Positions 9,112 through 18,450 of a DNA stretch of 64,000 nt are shown here, piece after piece. The notes beneath the pieces are model-generated. The model was not told where the DNA came from. It did no database searches and saw only the letters and a list, made by a program, of their open reading frames with translations. Source of the stretch: Betaproteobacteria bacterium (GTDB taxonomy: Bacteria; Pseudomonadota; Gammaproteobacteria; Burkholderiales; Casimicrobiaceae); contig BOKS01000005.1 in assembly GCA_016861105.1 (NCBI GenBank), positions 223,165 to 287,164 of the forward strand, in the 5' to 3' direction. The position numbers and the translations under genes are program-made. The stretch's first letter is position 1, and each line of letters begins with the position of its first letter.

Positions 9112-10254
9112 TCACTCCGGCAGCAGGCGGAACCGGCCGTCCTTCACGGTGACGAGCACGCGCGCGCGCTCGTCCATGCCGTTGTGGTTGGACGGGCTCA
9201 TGTTGAACACGCCCTGGCAGCCGACGATCTCGCGCTCCCGCTCGATGGCGTCGCGCAGCGCCGTGCGGAAGGCCTCGGTGCCCGGCTTCGCCAGCTTCGC
9301 CGCCGCGGGGATCGCGCGCTCGAGGATGATCCACGCGTCCCAAGTGTTCGCGCCGAACGTCGCCGGCTTCTGCCCGAAGCGCGCCTCGTAGGCCGCGATG
9401 TAGCGCTTCGCGACCTGCTTGACCGGGTTGGCGTCGGCGATCTCGTCGATCACGAGCATCGGGCCGGCGGCGAGCACCGTGCCCTCGACCTTCGCGCCGC
9501 CGAGACGGATGAAGTCGTCGGTGGCCACCCCGTGCGTCTGGTAGATCGCGCCCTTGTACCCCTGGTCGCGCAGCGTGATCTGCGGCAGCACGCCGGGCCC
9601 GCCGACGCCCGCGACGAGCACCGCGTCGGGCTTCGCGGCGATCAGCTTCAGCGACTGCCCGGTCACGCTCTGGTCGGTGCGGTTGTAGCGCTCGACCGCC
9701 GCGAGCTTCAGCCCCGCCTTCTCGGCCAGCGCGCCGAACACGCGGAGCCAGTTCTCGCCGTAGGGATCGTTGAACCCGACGAAGCCGACGCTCCGCACGC
9801 CGCTTCGCGTCATGTGCTTGATCAGCGCGGCCGCGATCAGGTCGTCGTTCTGCGTGGTCTTGTAGACCCAGCGCCGCTTCGCGTCGAGCGGCTCGACGAC
9901 CGACGAGGTCCCCACGGTCGCCATCAGCGGCACCTTCTGCTCGGCGACGAGGTCGAGGATCGCCAGCGCGATCGGCGTCGTCGACGGCCCGATCAGCGCG
10001 TCGATGTTGTGCTCCTGCAGCAGCTTCTTCGCGTTCTGCACGCCGCGTGTGGTGTCGCCGCCGTCGTCGAGCTGGACGTACTCGATCGCGAGCCCGCCCA
10101 GGCTGCGCGGCAGCAGGTCGCCGGTGTTCTTCTGCGGGATGCCGATCGCCGACGTGGGGCCGGTGGCGGAGACCATCAGGCCGATGCGGACCTGGGCGGC
10201 GGCGGGGAGCGCCGCGAGCGCGAGCGCGGCGGCGAGGACGGCGATGCGGACCAT
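9112..10254 (-). CDS. branched-chain amino-acid-type ABC substrate-binding protein
   Basis: A 380-residue periplasmic binding protein of the LivJ/Peripla_BP_6 type. It has a signal peptide (MVRIAVLAAALALAALPAAAQ), then VRIGLMVSATGPTSAIG, LIGPSTTPIALAI, VGFNDPYGENWL and AITLRD-like segments that match type I receptors for amino acids, amides or aromatic acids. No liv permease or ATPase genes are adjacent, so it either serves a transporter encoded elsewhere or is an orphan. Its start is 83 nt from the divergent methyltransferase start. The ligand cannot be read from the sequence. Confidence 0.85.
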   Translation of the reverse strand: MVRIAVLAAALALAALPAAAQVRIGLMVSATGPTSAIGIPQKNTGDLLPRSLGGLAIEYVQLDDGGDTTRGVQNAKKLLQEHNIDALIGPSTTPIALAILDLVAEQKVPLMATVGTSSVVEPLDAKRRWVYKTTQNDDLIAAALIKHMTRSGVRSVGFVGFNDPYGENWLRVFGALAEKAGLKLAAVERYNRTDQSVTGQSLKLIAAKPDAVLVAGVGGPGVLPQITLRDQGYKGAIYQTHGVATDDFIRLGGAKVEGTVLAAGPMLVIDEIADANPVKQVAKRYIAAYEARFGQKPATFGANTWDAWIILERAIPAAAKLAKPGTEAFRTALRDAIEREREIVGCQGVFNMSPSNHNGMDERARVLVTVKDGRFRLLPE

Positions 10255-10337
10255 GGCGCGGAGCCCTGGGGGAACGGGAGTCGCATGCTAACGCACATCC
10301 GCGCACGGCGGCGCGGCGCGCGCCCTATACTGCCCGC

Positions 10338-11090
10338 ATGTGCGCCAAAGCGTCGACGCCGGCCCGCGATGCCGCACCCATGCGCATCGCCGCGGACGAT
10401 CCGGGGCCGCTGCGCCGCGAGCTCGACCTGTGCGCCGAGCTGGTCGCCCCGGAGCGCGCCGACGTGCTCGAACTCGGCTGCGGGCGCGCGGAGTTCACGC
10501 GCGCCGCAGCGGAGCGGTTCCCCGCCGCGCGCTTCGTGGCGCTGGAGGTGGACGCCGTCCAGCACGAGCGCAACGTCGCGTCGCCGCACCCGGGTAACCT
10601 GCGCTTCGCGCTCGGCGGCGCGCAGGCGATTCCCGCACCCCCGGCGAGCTTCGACGTCGTGCTGATGCTGAAGTCGCTGCACCACGTGCCGGCGGGTCTC
10701 ATGGACGCCGCGCTCGACGAGGTCGCGCGCGTGCTGCGCCCCGGCGGGCGCGCCTACGTGAGCGAGCCCGTCTGCGCGGGCGACTTCGACGCGCTGATGT
10801 CCCTGTTCCACGACGAGCGCGCGGTGCGGGCCGCGGCGTTCGACGCGCTGCAGCGGGCGGCGGCGCGCGGAAGGCTCCGCCCCGCGGGCGAGCACTTCTG
10901 GCGCGCGCGCCGCCACTACGCGAGCTTCGACGACTTCGCGCAGCGCATGATCCACGTCACGCACACCGAGCACCGGCTCGCGCCGCGGACGCTCGCCGCC
11001 GTGCGCGAGCGCTTCGCGCGCCACGCCGGCAGCGACGGCGCCGCGACGTTCGAGCAGGCCATGCGCACCGACGTCCTCGTGCGCGCCTGA
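10338..11090 (+). CDS. class I SAM-dependent methyltransferase
   Basis: A 250-residue protein. The SAM-binding motif I is VLELGCGRAEFTRAAA, followed by an acidic ALEVDAVQHE at the end of strand 2. Motif II/III-like VVLMLKSLHHVP and VLRPGGRAYVSEP complete a methyltransferase type 11 core. The acceptor is unknown. I chose the ATG at 10338; an in-frame ATG at 10380 is the alternative. A TATACT hexamer ends exactly 6 nt before the 10338 ATG, so the transcript could be leaderless. The open frame upstream to 10047 is antisense to the binding-protein gene and unlikely to be coding. Confidence 0.8.
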   Translation: MCAKASTPARDAAPMRIAADDPGPLRRELDLCAELVAPERADVLELGCGRAEFTRAAAERFPAARFVALEVDAVQHERNVASPHPGNLRFALGGAQAIPAPPASFDVVLMLKSLHHVPAGLMDAALDEVARVLRPGGRAYVSEPVCAGDFDALMSLFHDERAVRAAAFDALQRAAARGRLRPAGEHFWRARRHYASFDDFAQRMIHVTHTEHRLAPRTLAAVRERFARHAGSDGAATFEQAMRTDVLVRA

Positions 11091-11108
11091 GCGCGGCCGG
11101 GGCGCGGG

Positions 11109-12248
11109 TCAGGAGGAGAAGAACTCCTTCACCTTGTCGAAGAAGCCCTTGGACCGCGGCGTGTGCGCGGCCGGATCGGTCTGGCTGATCGACTCGAACT
11201 CGCGCAGCAACTCCTTCTGGCGCGCGGTGAGCTTGACCGGCGTCTCGACGGCGACGTGGCAGTAGAGGTCGCCGGTGACCGACCCGCGCACCGGGCGGAT
11301 GCCCTTGTTGCGCAGGCGGAACACCTGCCCGGTCTGCGTCTCGGCCGGAATCTTGATCTTCGCCTGCCCGTCGAGCGTCGGGATCTCGATCTCGCCGCCG
11401 AGCGCCGCGGTGGCGAAGCTGATCGGCATCTCGCAGTGCAGGTCGGCGCCTTCGCGCTGGAACACCGCGTGGGGCTTGATCTGCACGACGACGTAGAGGT
11501 CGCCGGCCGGTCCGCCGTTGACGCCGGCCTCGCCTTCCCCGGCGAGGCGGATGCGGTCGTCCTGGTCGACGCCCGGCGGGATCTTCACCGAGAGCGTCTT
11601 GTGCTTGCGCACGCGGCCAGCGCCCTCGCATGCGTGGCAGGGGTCGGAGACCACCTTGCCGCCGCCGTGGCACGTCGGGCAGGTCTGCTGGATCGAGAAG
11701 AACCCCTGCGAGACGCGCACCTCGCCGCGCCCGCCGCAGGTCGTGCAGGTCTTGGGATGCGTGCCCGGCCGCGCGCCGCTGCCGTGGCAGGTGCCGCACT
11801 GCTCCAGCGTGGGAATCCGGATCTTCGCGTCCGTGCCGAACGCCGCTTCCTCGAGCGTGAGGTCGAGGTTGTAGCGCAGGTCCGCGCCGCGGAACATGCC
11901 GCTGCCGCGCGCGGCGCCCCGGCCCTGCCCGAAGATCTCGCCGAAGATGTCGCCGAACGCGTCCGCGAAGCCGCCGAAGCCCTCCGGGCCGGCGCCGCCG
12001 CGCCCGCCCATGCCGTCGACGCCCGCGTGGCCGAACTGGTCGTAGGCCGCGCGCTTCCGCGGGTCGGCGAGGACCTCGTAGGCCTCCTTCGCCTCCTTGA
12101 ATTTCTCCTCCGCGCTCTTGTCGTCCGGATTGCGGTCCGGATGGTGCTTCATCGCGAGCTTCCGGTAGGCCTTCTTGAGGTCCTCCTCGGAGGCGTCGCG
12201 CGAGACCCCGAGCACCGTGTAGTAGTCGCGCTTTGCCACTTCGCTCAC
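11109..12248 (-). CDS. dnaJ: chaperone protein DnaJ
   Basis: A 379-residue full-length type I Hsp40. The J domain has HPD at 36-38. A Gly/Phe-rich linker follows at about 75-120. Next come four zinc-finger CxxCxGxG repeats ([32 protein letters not shown]) and the C-terminal substrate-binding domains. It stimulates DnaK ATPase and delivers unfolded clients in the cytoplasm. It is the last gene of the hrcA-hemH-grpE-dnaK-dnaJ series, 137 nt after dnaK. Confidence 0.97.
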   Translation of the reverse strand: MSEVAKRDYYTVLGVSRDASEEDLKKAYRKLAMKHHPDRNPDDKSAEEKFKEAKEAYEVLADPRKRAAYDQFGHAGVDGMGGRGGAGPEGFGGFADAFGDIFGEIFGQGRGAARGSGMFRGADLRYNLDLTLEEAAFGTDAKIRIPTLEQCGTCHGSGARPGTHPKTCTTCGGRGEVRVSQGFFSIQQTCPTCHGGGKVVSDPCHACEGAGRVRKHKTLSVKIPPGVDQDDRIRLAGEGEAGVNGGPAGDLYVVVQIKPHAVFQREGADLHCEMPISFATAALGGEIEIPTLDGQAKIKIPAETQTGQVFRLRNKGIRPVRGSVTGDLYCHVAVETPVKLTARQKELLREFESISQTDPAAHTPRSKGFFDKVKEFFSS

Positions 12249-12280
12249 CCTCGCTGCAGCGGCGCCGTCACGCGCAAAGG

Positions 12281-12323
12281 CCGGCCGGAGCGACGCCGCT
12301 GGCGTTCGCCCCGATCCGGCCGG
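12281..12323. repeat. inverted repeat in the dnaK-dnaJ gap
   Basis: CCGGCCGGA at 12281-12289 and TCCGGCCGG at 12315-12323 are perfect complements separated by 25 nt. In RNA this could form a hairpin that limits read-through or protects the upstream dnaK message. No U-tract follows. Confidence 0.4.
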
Positions 12324-12385
12324 ATGTCACGCGGCGCTCCGCCGCGGGCCGGGCTTGCGTCCGGCCGGCGGCGGCCCCTCGTCAC

Positions 12386-14341
12386 CTACTTGCGATCCTT
12401 GACTTCCGTGTACTCGGCGTCGACGACGTTCTCGTCGCCCTTCGACCCGCCGCCCGAGGCCCCGCCCGCCTTCGGCCCGGCCCCGGCACCCGCCTCGCTG
12501 CCCGCCGCCTGCTGGGACGCAGCGTACACCGCCTCGCCCAGCTTCTGCGCGGCCGCCTGCAGCGCCTGCGCCTTCGCGTCCAGCGTGTCCTTCGTCGCCT
12601 CCGGCTGCTTCAGCGCCTCCTCGGCGTCCTTGATCGCGGCCTCGATGCGCGACTTCTCGTCGGCGCCGACCTTGTCGCCGTGCTCGCCCAGCGACTTGCG
12701 CACGCTGTGCACCAGCGCGTCGAGCGCGTTGCGCGATTGCGCGAGCTCGAAGCGGCGGTGGTCCTCCGCCTTGTTCGCCTCGGCGTCGCGGACCATCCGG
12801 TCGATCTCGGCCTCGGAGAGGCCCGAATTGGCCTTGATCGTGATCTTGTTCTCCTTGCCCGTCGCCTTGTCCTTCGCGTTGACGTGCAGGATGCCGTTGG
12901 CGTCGATGTCGAACGTCACCTCGATCTGCGGCAAGCCGCGCGGCGCTGGCGGGATACCCTCGAGATTGAACTGCCCGAGGCTCTTGTTGCCGCCGGCCAT
13001 CTCGCGCTCGCCCTGCAGCACGTGGATCGTCACCGCGCCCTGGTTGTCGTCGGCGGTCGAGAAGACCTGCTGCGCCTTCGTCGGAATCGTCGTGTTCTTC
13101 TGGATCAGCTTGGTCATCACTCCGCCCAGCGTCTCGATGCCGAGCGACAGCGGCGTGACGTCGAGCAGCAGCACGTCCTTGCGCTCGCCGGCCAGCACGG
13201 ACCCCTGGATCGCGGCGCCGACGGCCACGGCCTCGTCCGGGTTGACGTCCTTGCGCGGCTCCTTGCCGAAGAAGGACTTCACGGCATCCTGCACCTTCGG
13301 CATGCGCGTCATGCCGCCGACCAGGATCACGTCCTGGATGTCGGACAGCGACACGCCGGCGTCCTTCACCGCGACCCGGCACGGCTCGATCGTGCGCTCG
13401 ATCAGCTCCTCGACGAGGCTCTCGAACTTGGCCCGCGTCAGCTTGATCGACAGGTGCTTCGGCCCCGACTGGTCGGCGGTGATGTAGGGCAGATTGATCT
13501 CGGTCTGCTGCGTCGACGACAGCTCGATCTTCGCCTTCTCGGCGGCGTCCTTCAGACGCTGCAGCGCGAGCACGTCGTTCTTGAGGTCGACGCCCGCTTC
13601 CTTGCGGAACTCGGTGACGACATAGTCGATGACGCGCTGGTCGAAGTCCTCGCCGCCGAGGAACGTGTCGCCGTTGGTCGACAGCACCTCGAACTGCTTC
13701 TCGCCGTCCACGTCGGCGATCTCGATGATCGAGATGTCGAACGTGCCACCGCCGAGGTCGTACACGGCGATCTTGCGGTCGCCCCGCGCGGCCTTGTCGA
13801 GCCCGAAGGCGAGCGCCGCCGCGGTCGGCTCGTTGATGATCCGCTTCACTTCCAGGCCGGCGATGCGGCCGGCGTCCTTGGTCGCCTGGCGCTGCGAGTC
13901 GTTGAAGTACGCGGGAACGGTGATCACCGCCTCGGTGACGTCCTCGCCGAGGTAGTCCTCGGCCGTCTTCTTCATCTTGCGCAGGACCTCCGCGGACACC
14001 TGCGGCGGCGCGATCTTCTTGCCCCGGACCTCGACCCACGCGTCGCCGTTGTCGGCGCGCACGATCGCGTAGGGCATCAGCGCGATGTCCTTCTGGACCT
14101 CCTTCTCCTCGAAGCGTCGCCCGATCAGCCGCTTGACGGCGAACAGCGTGTTCTTCGGATTGGTGACGGCCTGGCGCTTCGCCGGCGCCCCGACGAGGAT
14201 CTCGCCGTCCTCCTGGTAGGCGACGATCGAGGGCGTCGTGCGCGCGCCCTCCGAGTTCTCGATGACCTTCGGCTGCCCGCCTTCCATGATGGCGACGCAG
14301 CTGTTGGTGGTGCCGAGGTCGATGCCGATGATCTTGGCCAT
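12386..14341 (-). CDS. dnaK: chaperone protein DnaK (Hsp70)
   Basis: A 651-residue Hsp70. It starts with [19 protein letters not shown]. The ATPase domain includes [33 protein letters not shown] and [14 protein letters not shown] conserved linker and the beta-sandwich substrate domain ([18 protein letters not shown]) follow, and the C-terminus ends [12 protein letters not shown]. The frame runs 22 codons further upstream, but the standard DnaK N-terminus fixes the ATG at 14341. It acts with DnaJ and GrpE in ATP-driven folding. It lies 78 nt downstream of grpE and presumably shares the heat-shock promoter upstream of grpE. Confidence 0.98.
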   Translation of the reverse strand: MAKIIGIDLGTTNSCVAIMEGGQPKVIENSEGARTTPSIVAYQEDGEILVGAPAKRQAVTNPKNTLFAVKRLIGRRFEEKEVQKDIALMPYAIVRADNGDAWVEVRGKKIAPPQVSAEVLRKMKKTAEDYLGEDVTEAVITVPAYFNDSQRQATKDAGRIAGLEVKRIINEPTAAALAFGLDKAARGDRKIAVYDLGGGTFDISIIEIADVDGEKQFEVLSTNGDTFLGGEDFDQRVIDYVVTEFRKEAGVDLKNDVLALQRLKDAAEKAKIELSSTQQTEINLPYITADQSGPKHLSIKLTRAKFESLVEELIERTIEPCRVAVKDAGVSLSDIQDVILVGGMTRMPKVQDAVKSFFGKEPRKDVNPDEAVAVGAAIQGSVLAGERKDVLLLDVTPLSLGIETLGGVMTKLIQKNTTIPTKAQQVFSTADDNQGAVTIHVLQGEREMAGGNKSLGQFNLEGIPPAPRGLPQIEVTFDIDANGILHVNAKDKATGKENKITIKANSGLSEAEIDRMVRDAEANKAEDHRRFELAQSRNALDALVHSVRKSLGEHGDKVGADEKSRIEAAIKDAEEALKQPEATKDTLDAKAQALQAAAQKLGEAVYAASQQAAGSEAGAGAGPKAGGASGGGSKGDENVVDAEYTEVKDRK

Positions 14342-14419
14342 GGGGATCCCTGAGTGCGGTGGAGCGTTGGTCTGTCCTGAGATGGGGTGGCGCGCGGGCC
14401 GGCGCAAGGGTGCGCGGCG

Positions 14420-14974
14420 TCAGGCCTCCGGCGACTTCGCGACGGTCACCATCGCCGGCCGCAGCACCCGCTCGTTCAGCAGGTAGCCCTTCTGGACGAC
14501 GTCGACGACCGTGTTCGCCGGCTGGTCGGAGGGCACCACCTGCATCGCCTGGTGGCGGTGCGGATCGAACTTCTCGCCCTTCGGGTCGACCTCGGCGATC
14601 TGCGCGCGCGCGAACACCGCGGCGAGCTGGCGGAGCGTCAGCTCCACGCCGGCGCGTAGCTGGTCGGGGGTCGCGTCGACGGCGAGCGCCTGCTCGAGCG
14701 CGTCCTTGACGGGCAGCAGGTCCTCGGCGAAGCGCTCGATCGCGAACTTGCTCGCCTTCGCGACGCTGTCGGCCGCCTGCCTGCGGACGTTCTCGGTCTC
14801 GGCGCGGGCGCGCAGCCACGCGTCCTTCAACTCGGCCGCCTCGGACTCCGCGCGCCGCAGGCGCTCGTCGGTATCCGCGACGTCGTTCGCCGCCGCTGCC
14901 GCGTCCCCGCCCGGGGCGGACGCGGCGGCGCCCGGGGGCAGCGGCTCGGCCGGACGGGTGTCGTGCTCCTGCAT
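14420..14974 (-). CDS. grpE: nucleotide exchange factor GrpE
   Basis: A 184-residue GrpE. It has an acidic, disordered N-terminus and a long helix from about 40 to 95 ([20 protein letters not shown]). The C-terminal beta domain ends [20 protein letters not shown], the family signature. It releases ADP from DnaK and serves as a thermosensor in some bacteria. An in-frame TTG at 15004 would add ten residues; the ATG at 14974 is the better start. A sigma-32-type promoter lies 46 nt upstream. Confidence 0.95.
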   Translation of the reverse strand: MQEHDTRPAEPLPPGAAASAPGGDAAAAANDVADTDERLRRAESEAAELKDAWLRARAETENVRRQAADSVAKASKFAIERFAEDLLPVKDALEQALAVDATPDQLRAGVELTLRQLAAVFARAQIAEVDPKGEKFDPHRHQAMQVVPSDQPANTVVDVVQKGYLLNERVLRPAMVTVAKSPEA

Positions 14975-15019
14975 CGCTTCGCGTTCCTCGTGTTCGGATC
15001 CCAAAGGACCCTCTCGACG

Positions 15020-15045
15020 TTGGGGAGCGGCTTCCGGATTTCAAG
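15020..15045 (-). promoter_or_regulatory. sigma-32 (RpoH) heat-shock promoter of grpE-dnaK-dnaJ
   Basis: On the minus strand CTTGAAA (15045-15039) is separated by 13 nt from CCCCAA (15025-15020). The RpoH consensus is CTTGAAA, 11-16 nt, then CCCCAT. The -10 element ends 45 nt before the grpE ATG, within the 210-nt hemH-grpE gap. I found no CIRCE element here, so RpoH rather than HrcA probably drives these genes. Confidence 0.8.
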
Positions 15046-15184
15046 GGCCGCGGCGACCGCGGCAGACGCGACCGGGGACGCGAGCGGCCGCGGCGCGCAG
15101 CGACGCCGTCGCAACGGCAACTGCGGGCCGCCGGGCGAGCCGCGCCGCTCCGGGCCCGCGGGCGCGACGCGTCGTTCGCTCGGC

Positions 15185-16294
15185 CTACCGCGGCGCGCCG
15201 AGCCCCTTCGCGCGCAGCTGCGTGAGCTCGCGCGCCGCGGCGTCCGGCGGGGGCACGAGCCACCCCTGCAGCTGGCGCCAGGCGAGGTCGGCCAGCGCCG
15301 CGATCCACGCCGGGTGCTCGTTCAGGCACGGGATCGCGTGGAACTCCCGGCCGCCGGCCCGCAGGAACGTGTCGCGGCCCTCGATGCCGATCTCCTCGAG
15401 CGTCTCCAGGCAGTCGGCGACGAAGCCCGGGCAGGCGACGTCGACGCGGCCGATCCCCTCGCGGCCAAGCGCCGCGAGCGTCTCGGCGGTGTAGGGCTGC
15501 AGCCACTCGGCCCTGCCGAACCGCGACTGGAACGTGACGAGCCACTGCTTGACGTCCAGGCCGAGCTCCTCGGCGACCAGGCGCGCCGTCTTCCGGCACA
15601 GGCAGTGGTAGGGGTCGCCCAGGTCGAGCGTGCGCCGCGGCACGCCGTGGAACGACAGGACGAGCCGGTCGGGCCGGCCGTGCTTCGTCCAGTAGTCGTT
15701 CAGGGACTGCGCGACGGCGTGGACGTAGCCGGGGTCGTCGTGGAACGTCTCCACGAAGCGCAGCCCGGGGACGCGCCGAAGGGTGCCGAGGTGCGCGGCC
15801 ACGGCGTCGAACGCCGTCGCGGTGGTGCTGCCCGCGTACTGCGGATACAGCGGCAGCACCAGCAGCCGCTCGCACCCGGCCGCCCGCAGCGCGTCGATCG
15901 CCGCGGCGATCGACGGCGTCCCGTAGCGCATGCCGATCTCGACGGGGCACAGGTCCGCGGGCAGGCCCGCCTTCTTCAGGCGCTGCCCGAGATAGCCCAG
16001 CAGCAGCGAGCGCTGCCGCGCCGAGTGCACCGCGAGCGGCGAGCCGTCCTTCGTCCAGATCGCGCGGTACTTCGCGGCCGACTTCGCCGGCCGCACGCGC
16101 AGGACGACGGCGTGCAGGATCGGCTTCCACACCGCCGCCGGGATCTCGACGACGCGGGGGTCCGACAGGAACTGCGCGAGGTAGCGCCGCACGGCGGCCG
16201 GCGTGGGCTCGTCGGGCGTGCCGAGGTTGACGAGCAGCACCCCCACCTTCGGGGCGCGATCGTGCGAGAAGTCCTTTTCCGGGGTGAAGGCCAT
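15185..16294 (-). CDS. hemH: ferrochelatase
   Basis: A 369-residue enzyme inserting Fe2+ into protoporphyrin IX, the last step of protoheme synthesis. Typical segments are [12 protein letters not shown] near the N-terminus, [25 protein letters not shown] with the catalytic His, [16 protein letters not shown] and [17 protein letters not shown] with the conserved acidic pair. It is probably membrane-associated on the cytoplasmic side. Its place between hrcA and grpE is characteristic of Betaproteobacteria. The 90-nt gap to hrcA is compatible with co-transcription. Confidence 0.95.
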   Translation of the reverse strand: MAFTPEKDFSHDRAPKVGVLLVNLGTPDEPTPAAVRRYLAQFLSDPRVVEIPAAVWKPILHAVVLRVRPAKSAAKYRAIWTKDGSPLAVHSARQRSLLLGYLGQRLKKAGLPADLCPVEIGMRYGTPSIAAAIDALRAAGCERLLVLPLYPQYAGSTTATAFDAVAAHLGTLRRVPGLRFVETFHDDPGYVHAVAQSLNDYWTKHGRPDRLVLSFHGVPRRTLDLGDPYHCLCRKTARLVAEELGLDVKQWLVTFQSRFGRAEWLQPYTAETLAALGREGIGRVDVACPGFVADCLETLEEIGIEGRDTFLRAGGREFHAIPCLNEHPAWIAALADLAWRQLQGWLVPPPDAAARELTQLRAKGLGAPR

Positions 16295-16384
16295 GGCGGG
16301 CGGCGGCGGGCGCCGCGGCCGTGCTGGAAAGCGCCGGGTCAGCCTCGGCGCGGCACGCGGGCAGCGGTCACGGGATCGTCGCGG

Positions 16385-17407
16385 TCAGCCGGCACGGTGA
16401 TGCGCCAGCGCGTTGGACAGCAGCTTCGCGGTCACGTCGACGATGGGGATGACGCGCTCGTAGGCCATCCGCGTCGGGCCGACCACGCCGACGGTGCCGA
16501 TCACCTGTCCTTCGACCTCGTAGGGCGCGGTCACCACGCTCATCTCGTCGAGCGGCACCAGCCCCGACTCGCCGCCGATGTAGATCTGCACGCCCTGCGC
16601 CTGCTGCGACACGTCGAGCAGGTGCATCAGCGAGGTCTTCTGCTCGAAGACCTCGAACAGCCGCTTCAGCCGGTCCATGCTCGACACCAGTTCGCCGGAG
16701 AACAGGTTGCGCTCGCCGGCCACCACGACGCTCTCCGCGTTGGCGATCGCGCCTTCCCCCGCCTCGACGGCCGCGCTCATCAGCGACGCCACGTCCTCGC
16801 GCACCTTGCGCAGCTCGGCGGCGAGCCGGTTGCGCACCTCGGAGAGCGGCAGGCCGGCGAACTGCTGGTTGAACAGGTTCGTCGCCTCGACGAGCTCGGC
16901 CTGCGTGTACGGGCGCGCCGTGTGCAGCACGCGGTTCTGCACCTCGCCCTCGGGCGTCACGATGATGAGCAGCACGCGGTGATCGGACAGCCGCAGGAAC
17001 TCGAGGTGGCGGAACGCGGCGTCGCGCCGGCGCGGAACGGCGACCACCCCGGCGAAGCGCGTGAGCTGCGACAGCAGCGTCGCCGCCGTCGCCACCAGCT
17101 CCGTGGGCCGCTCGGCCGTCAGCTCGCCCTCGAGCCGGTGGATCTCGATCTCGTGCAGCGGCTGCACCACCAGCAGGCTGTCGACGAAGAAGCGATAGCC
17201 CTTCGGCGTGGGCACGCGGCCCGCCGACGTGTGCGGGCTCGCGATGTACCCCAGCTCCTCGAGGTCGGCCATGACGTTGCGGATCGTGGCCGGCGACAGC
17301 TCGAGGCCCGACACCCTCGACAGCGCGCGCGAGCCGACCGGCTCGCCCTCGGCGATGTAGCGCTCGACGAGCGATTTCAGCAGGTGGCGGGCGCGCGCGT
17401 CGAGCAT
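16385..17407 (-). CDS. hrcA: heat-inducible transcription repressor HrcA
   Basis: A 340-residue repressor of class I heat-shock genes that binds CIRCE operators and is itself folded by GroEL. The N-terminal winged helix ([21 protein letters not shown], about residues 9-29, and [18 protein letters not shown]) precedes the GAF-like dimer domain and a C-terminal half ending in [28 protein letters not shown]. No groESL genes and no CIRCE site occur in this window, so its targets lie elsewhere. It is divergent from nadK, with 102 nt between the starts. A TAGAAT hexamer sits 9 nt before its ATG. Confidence 0.95.
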   Translation of the reverse strand: MLDARARHLLKSLVERYIAEGEPVGSRALSRVSGLELSPATIRNVMADLEELGYIASPHTSAGRVPTPKGYRFFVDSLLVVQPLHEIEIHRLEGELTAERPTELVATAATLLSQLTRFAGVVAVPRRRDAAFRHLEFLRLSDHRVLLIIVTPEGEVQNRVLHTARPYTQAELVEATNLFNQQFAGLPLSEVRNRLAAELRKVREDVASLMSAAVEAGEGAIANAESVVVAGERNLFSGELVSSMDRLKRLFEVFEQKTSLMHLLDVSQQAQGVQIYIGGESGLVPLDEMSVVTAPYEVEGQVIGTVGVVGPTRMAYERVIPIVDVTAKLLSNALAHHRAG

Positions 17408-17416
17408 GGTCGCCCG

Positions 17417-17503
17417 ATTCTAGCCGACCGGGGCCGCGGCGCGGGCCGCGCGCCGCGTCGGCCGGCCAGCCGATGCGGCCACCGTGCACCGCTGTGGTTT
17501 AAT
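17417..17503. promoter_or_regulatory. divergent hrcA / nadK promoter region with start-proximal -10 elements
   Basis: For hrcA, TAGAAT on the minus strand (17422-17417) ends 9 nt before the ATG. For nadK, TTTAAT (17498-17503) ends 6 nt before the ATG. These are the only AT-rich hexamers in the 102-nt gap. A transcript starting 6-8 nt after either box would be leaderless or nearly so. No good -35 box is visible for either. Confidence 0.45.
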
Positions 17504-17509
17504 CCGGCC

Positions 17510-18424
17510 ATGCCCGCGCCTCCCGCACGCTTTCCCCGGATAGCGCTGGTCGGCCGTCCGTCGAGCCCGGGCATGGAGGTTCCGCTCGCCCGCCTCGCGG
17601 ACTTCCTCGCCGCGCGCGGCCACCAGGTGGTCGTCGAGGAGGAGTCGGCGGCGCAGGTCGCCGCGCGGCGCTACGCCGTGACCCCGGCAGCGTCCATCGG
17701 GGCGCACGCCGACCTCGCCATCGTCGTCGGCGGCGACGGCACGATGCTGGCGATCGCGCGGCGCCTCGCCGCGATCGACGTGCCGCTGATCGGCATCAAC
17801 CAGGGGCGCCTCGGCTTCCTCACCGACATCCCGCTCGCGCGCATGGAGACGACGCTCGAGGCGATGCTCGCCGGCCGCTACCTCGAGGAACGGCGCACGC
17901 TGCTCGACGCTACGGTGACGGCGCACGACGGCGAGCCGCAACGGGCGCTCGCGCTCAACGACGTCGTGATCAACCGCGGGTCGCTCGGCACGATGATCGA
18001 ATGCGGCGTCGACATCGACGGGCGCGCCACCTTCACCATGCGCGCCGACGGCATGATCGTCGCCACGCCCACCGGCTCCACGGCGTACGCGCTGTCGGCG
18101 GGCGGGCCGATCCTGTCGCCGACCGTCCCGGCGTGGGCGCTCGTCCCCGTGGCGCCGCACGCGCTCACGCACCGCCCGATCGTCGTGGACGACCGCTCGA
18201 CGATCCGCGTGACCGTGATCCGCGGACGCGACGCCGCCGCCCACTGCGACGGACAGGTGCGCTTCCCGCTGGCCGAGGGCGAGAGCGTCACCGTGAAGCG
18301 CGCCGCCTTCACTGCGCGCTTCCTGCACCCGGAAGGCCACGACTACTTCGCGATGCTGCGCGAGAAGCTGCACTGGAGCGAGACGCCGGAGCGGCTGCGC
18401 AGCCGCCCGCCGCACGACGCCTGA
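17510..18424 (+). CDS. nadK: NAD kinase
   Basis: A 304-residue cytosolic kinase that phosphorylates NAD to NADP. It contains the catalytic GGDGT at 74-78 (IVVGGDGTMLAIARRL), then GINQGRLGFLTDI, LNDVVINRG, and DGMIVATPTGSTAYALSAGGPI, the NAD-binding and metal sites. The length matches the family. The frame is open far upstream but the family N-terminus fixes the start. It is followed after 26 nt by recN, the usual arrangement in Betaproteobacteria. Confidence 0.96.
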   Translation: MPAPPARFPRIALVGRPSSPGMEVPLARLADFLAARGHQVVVEEESAAQVAARRYAVTPAASIGAHADLAIVVGGDGTMLAIARRLAAIDVPLIGINQGRLGFLTDIPLARMETTLEAMLAGRYLEERRTLLDATVTAHDGEPQRALALNDVVINRGSLGTMIECGVDIDGRATFTMRADGMIVATPTGSTAYALSAGGPILSPTVPAWALVPVAPHALTHRPIVVDDRSTIRVTVIRGRDAAAHCDGQVRFPLAEGESVTVKRAAFTARFLHPEGHDYFAMLREKLHWSETPERLRSRPPHDA

Positions 18425-18450
18425 CCCGCTCCGCGCGAGGTCGACCCGCG

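Noticed and set aside
12327..16130. A 1267-codon minus-strand open frame across dnaK, grpE and hemH
   Set aside because: It is a shifted frame of three well-recognised genes and has no family similarity.
14342..17509. Search for CIRCE operators (TTAGCACTC-N9-GAGTGCTAA) near hrcA, grpE and dnaK
   Set aside because: No match was seen in any of the gaps; only the sigma-32-type promoter is supported.
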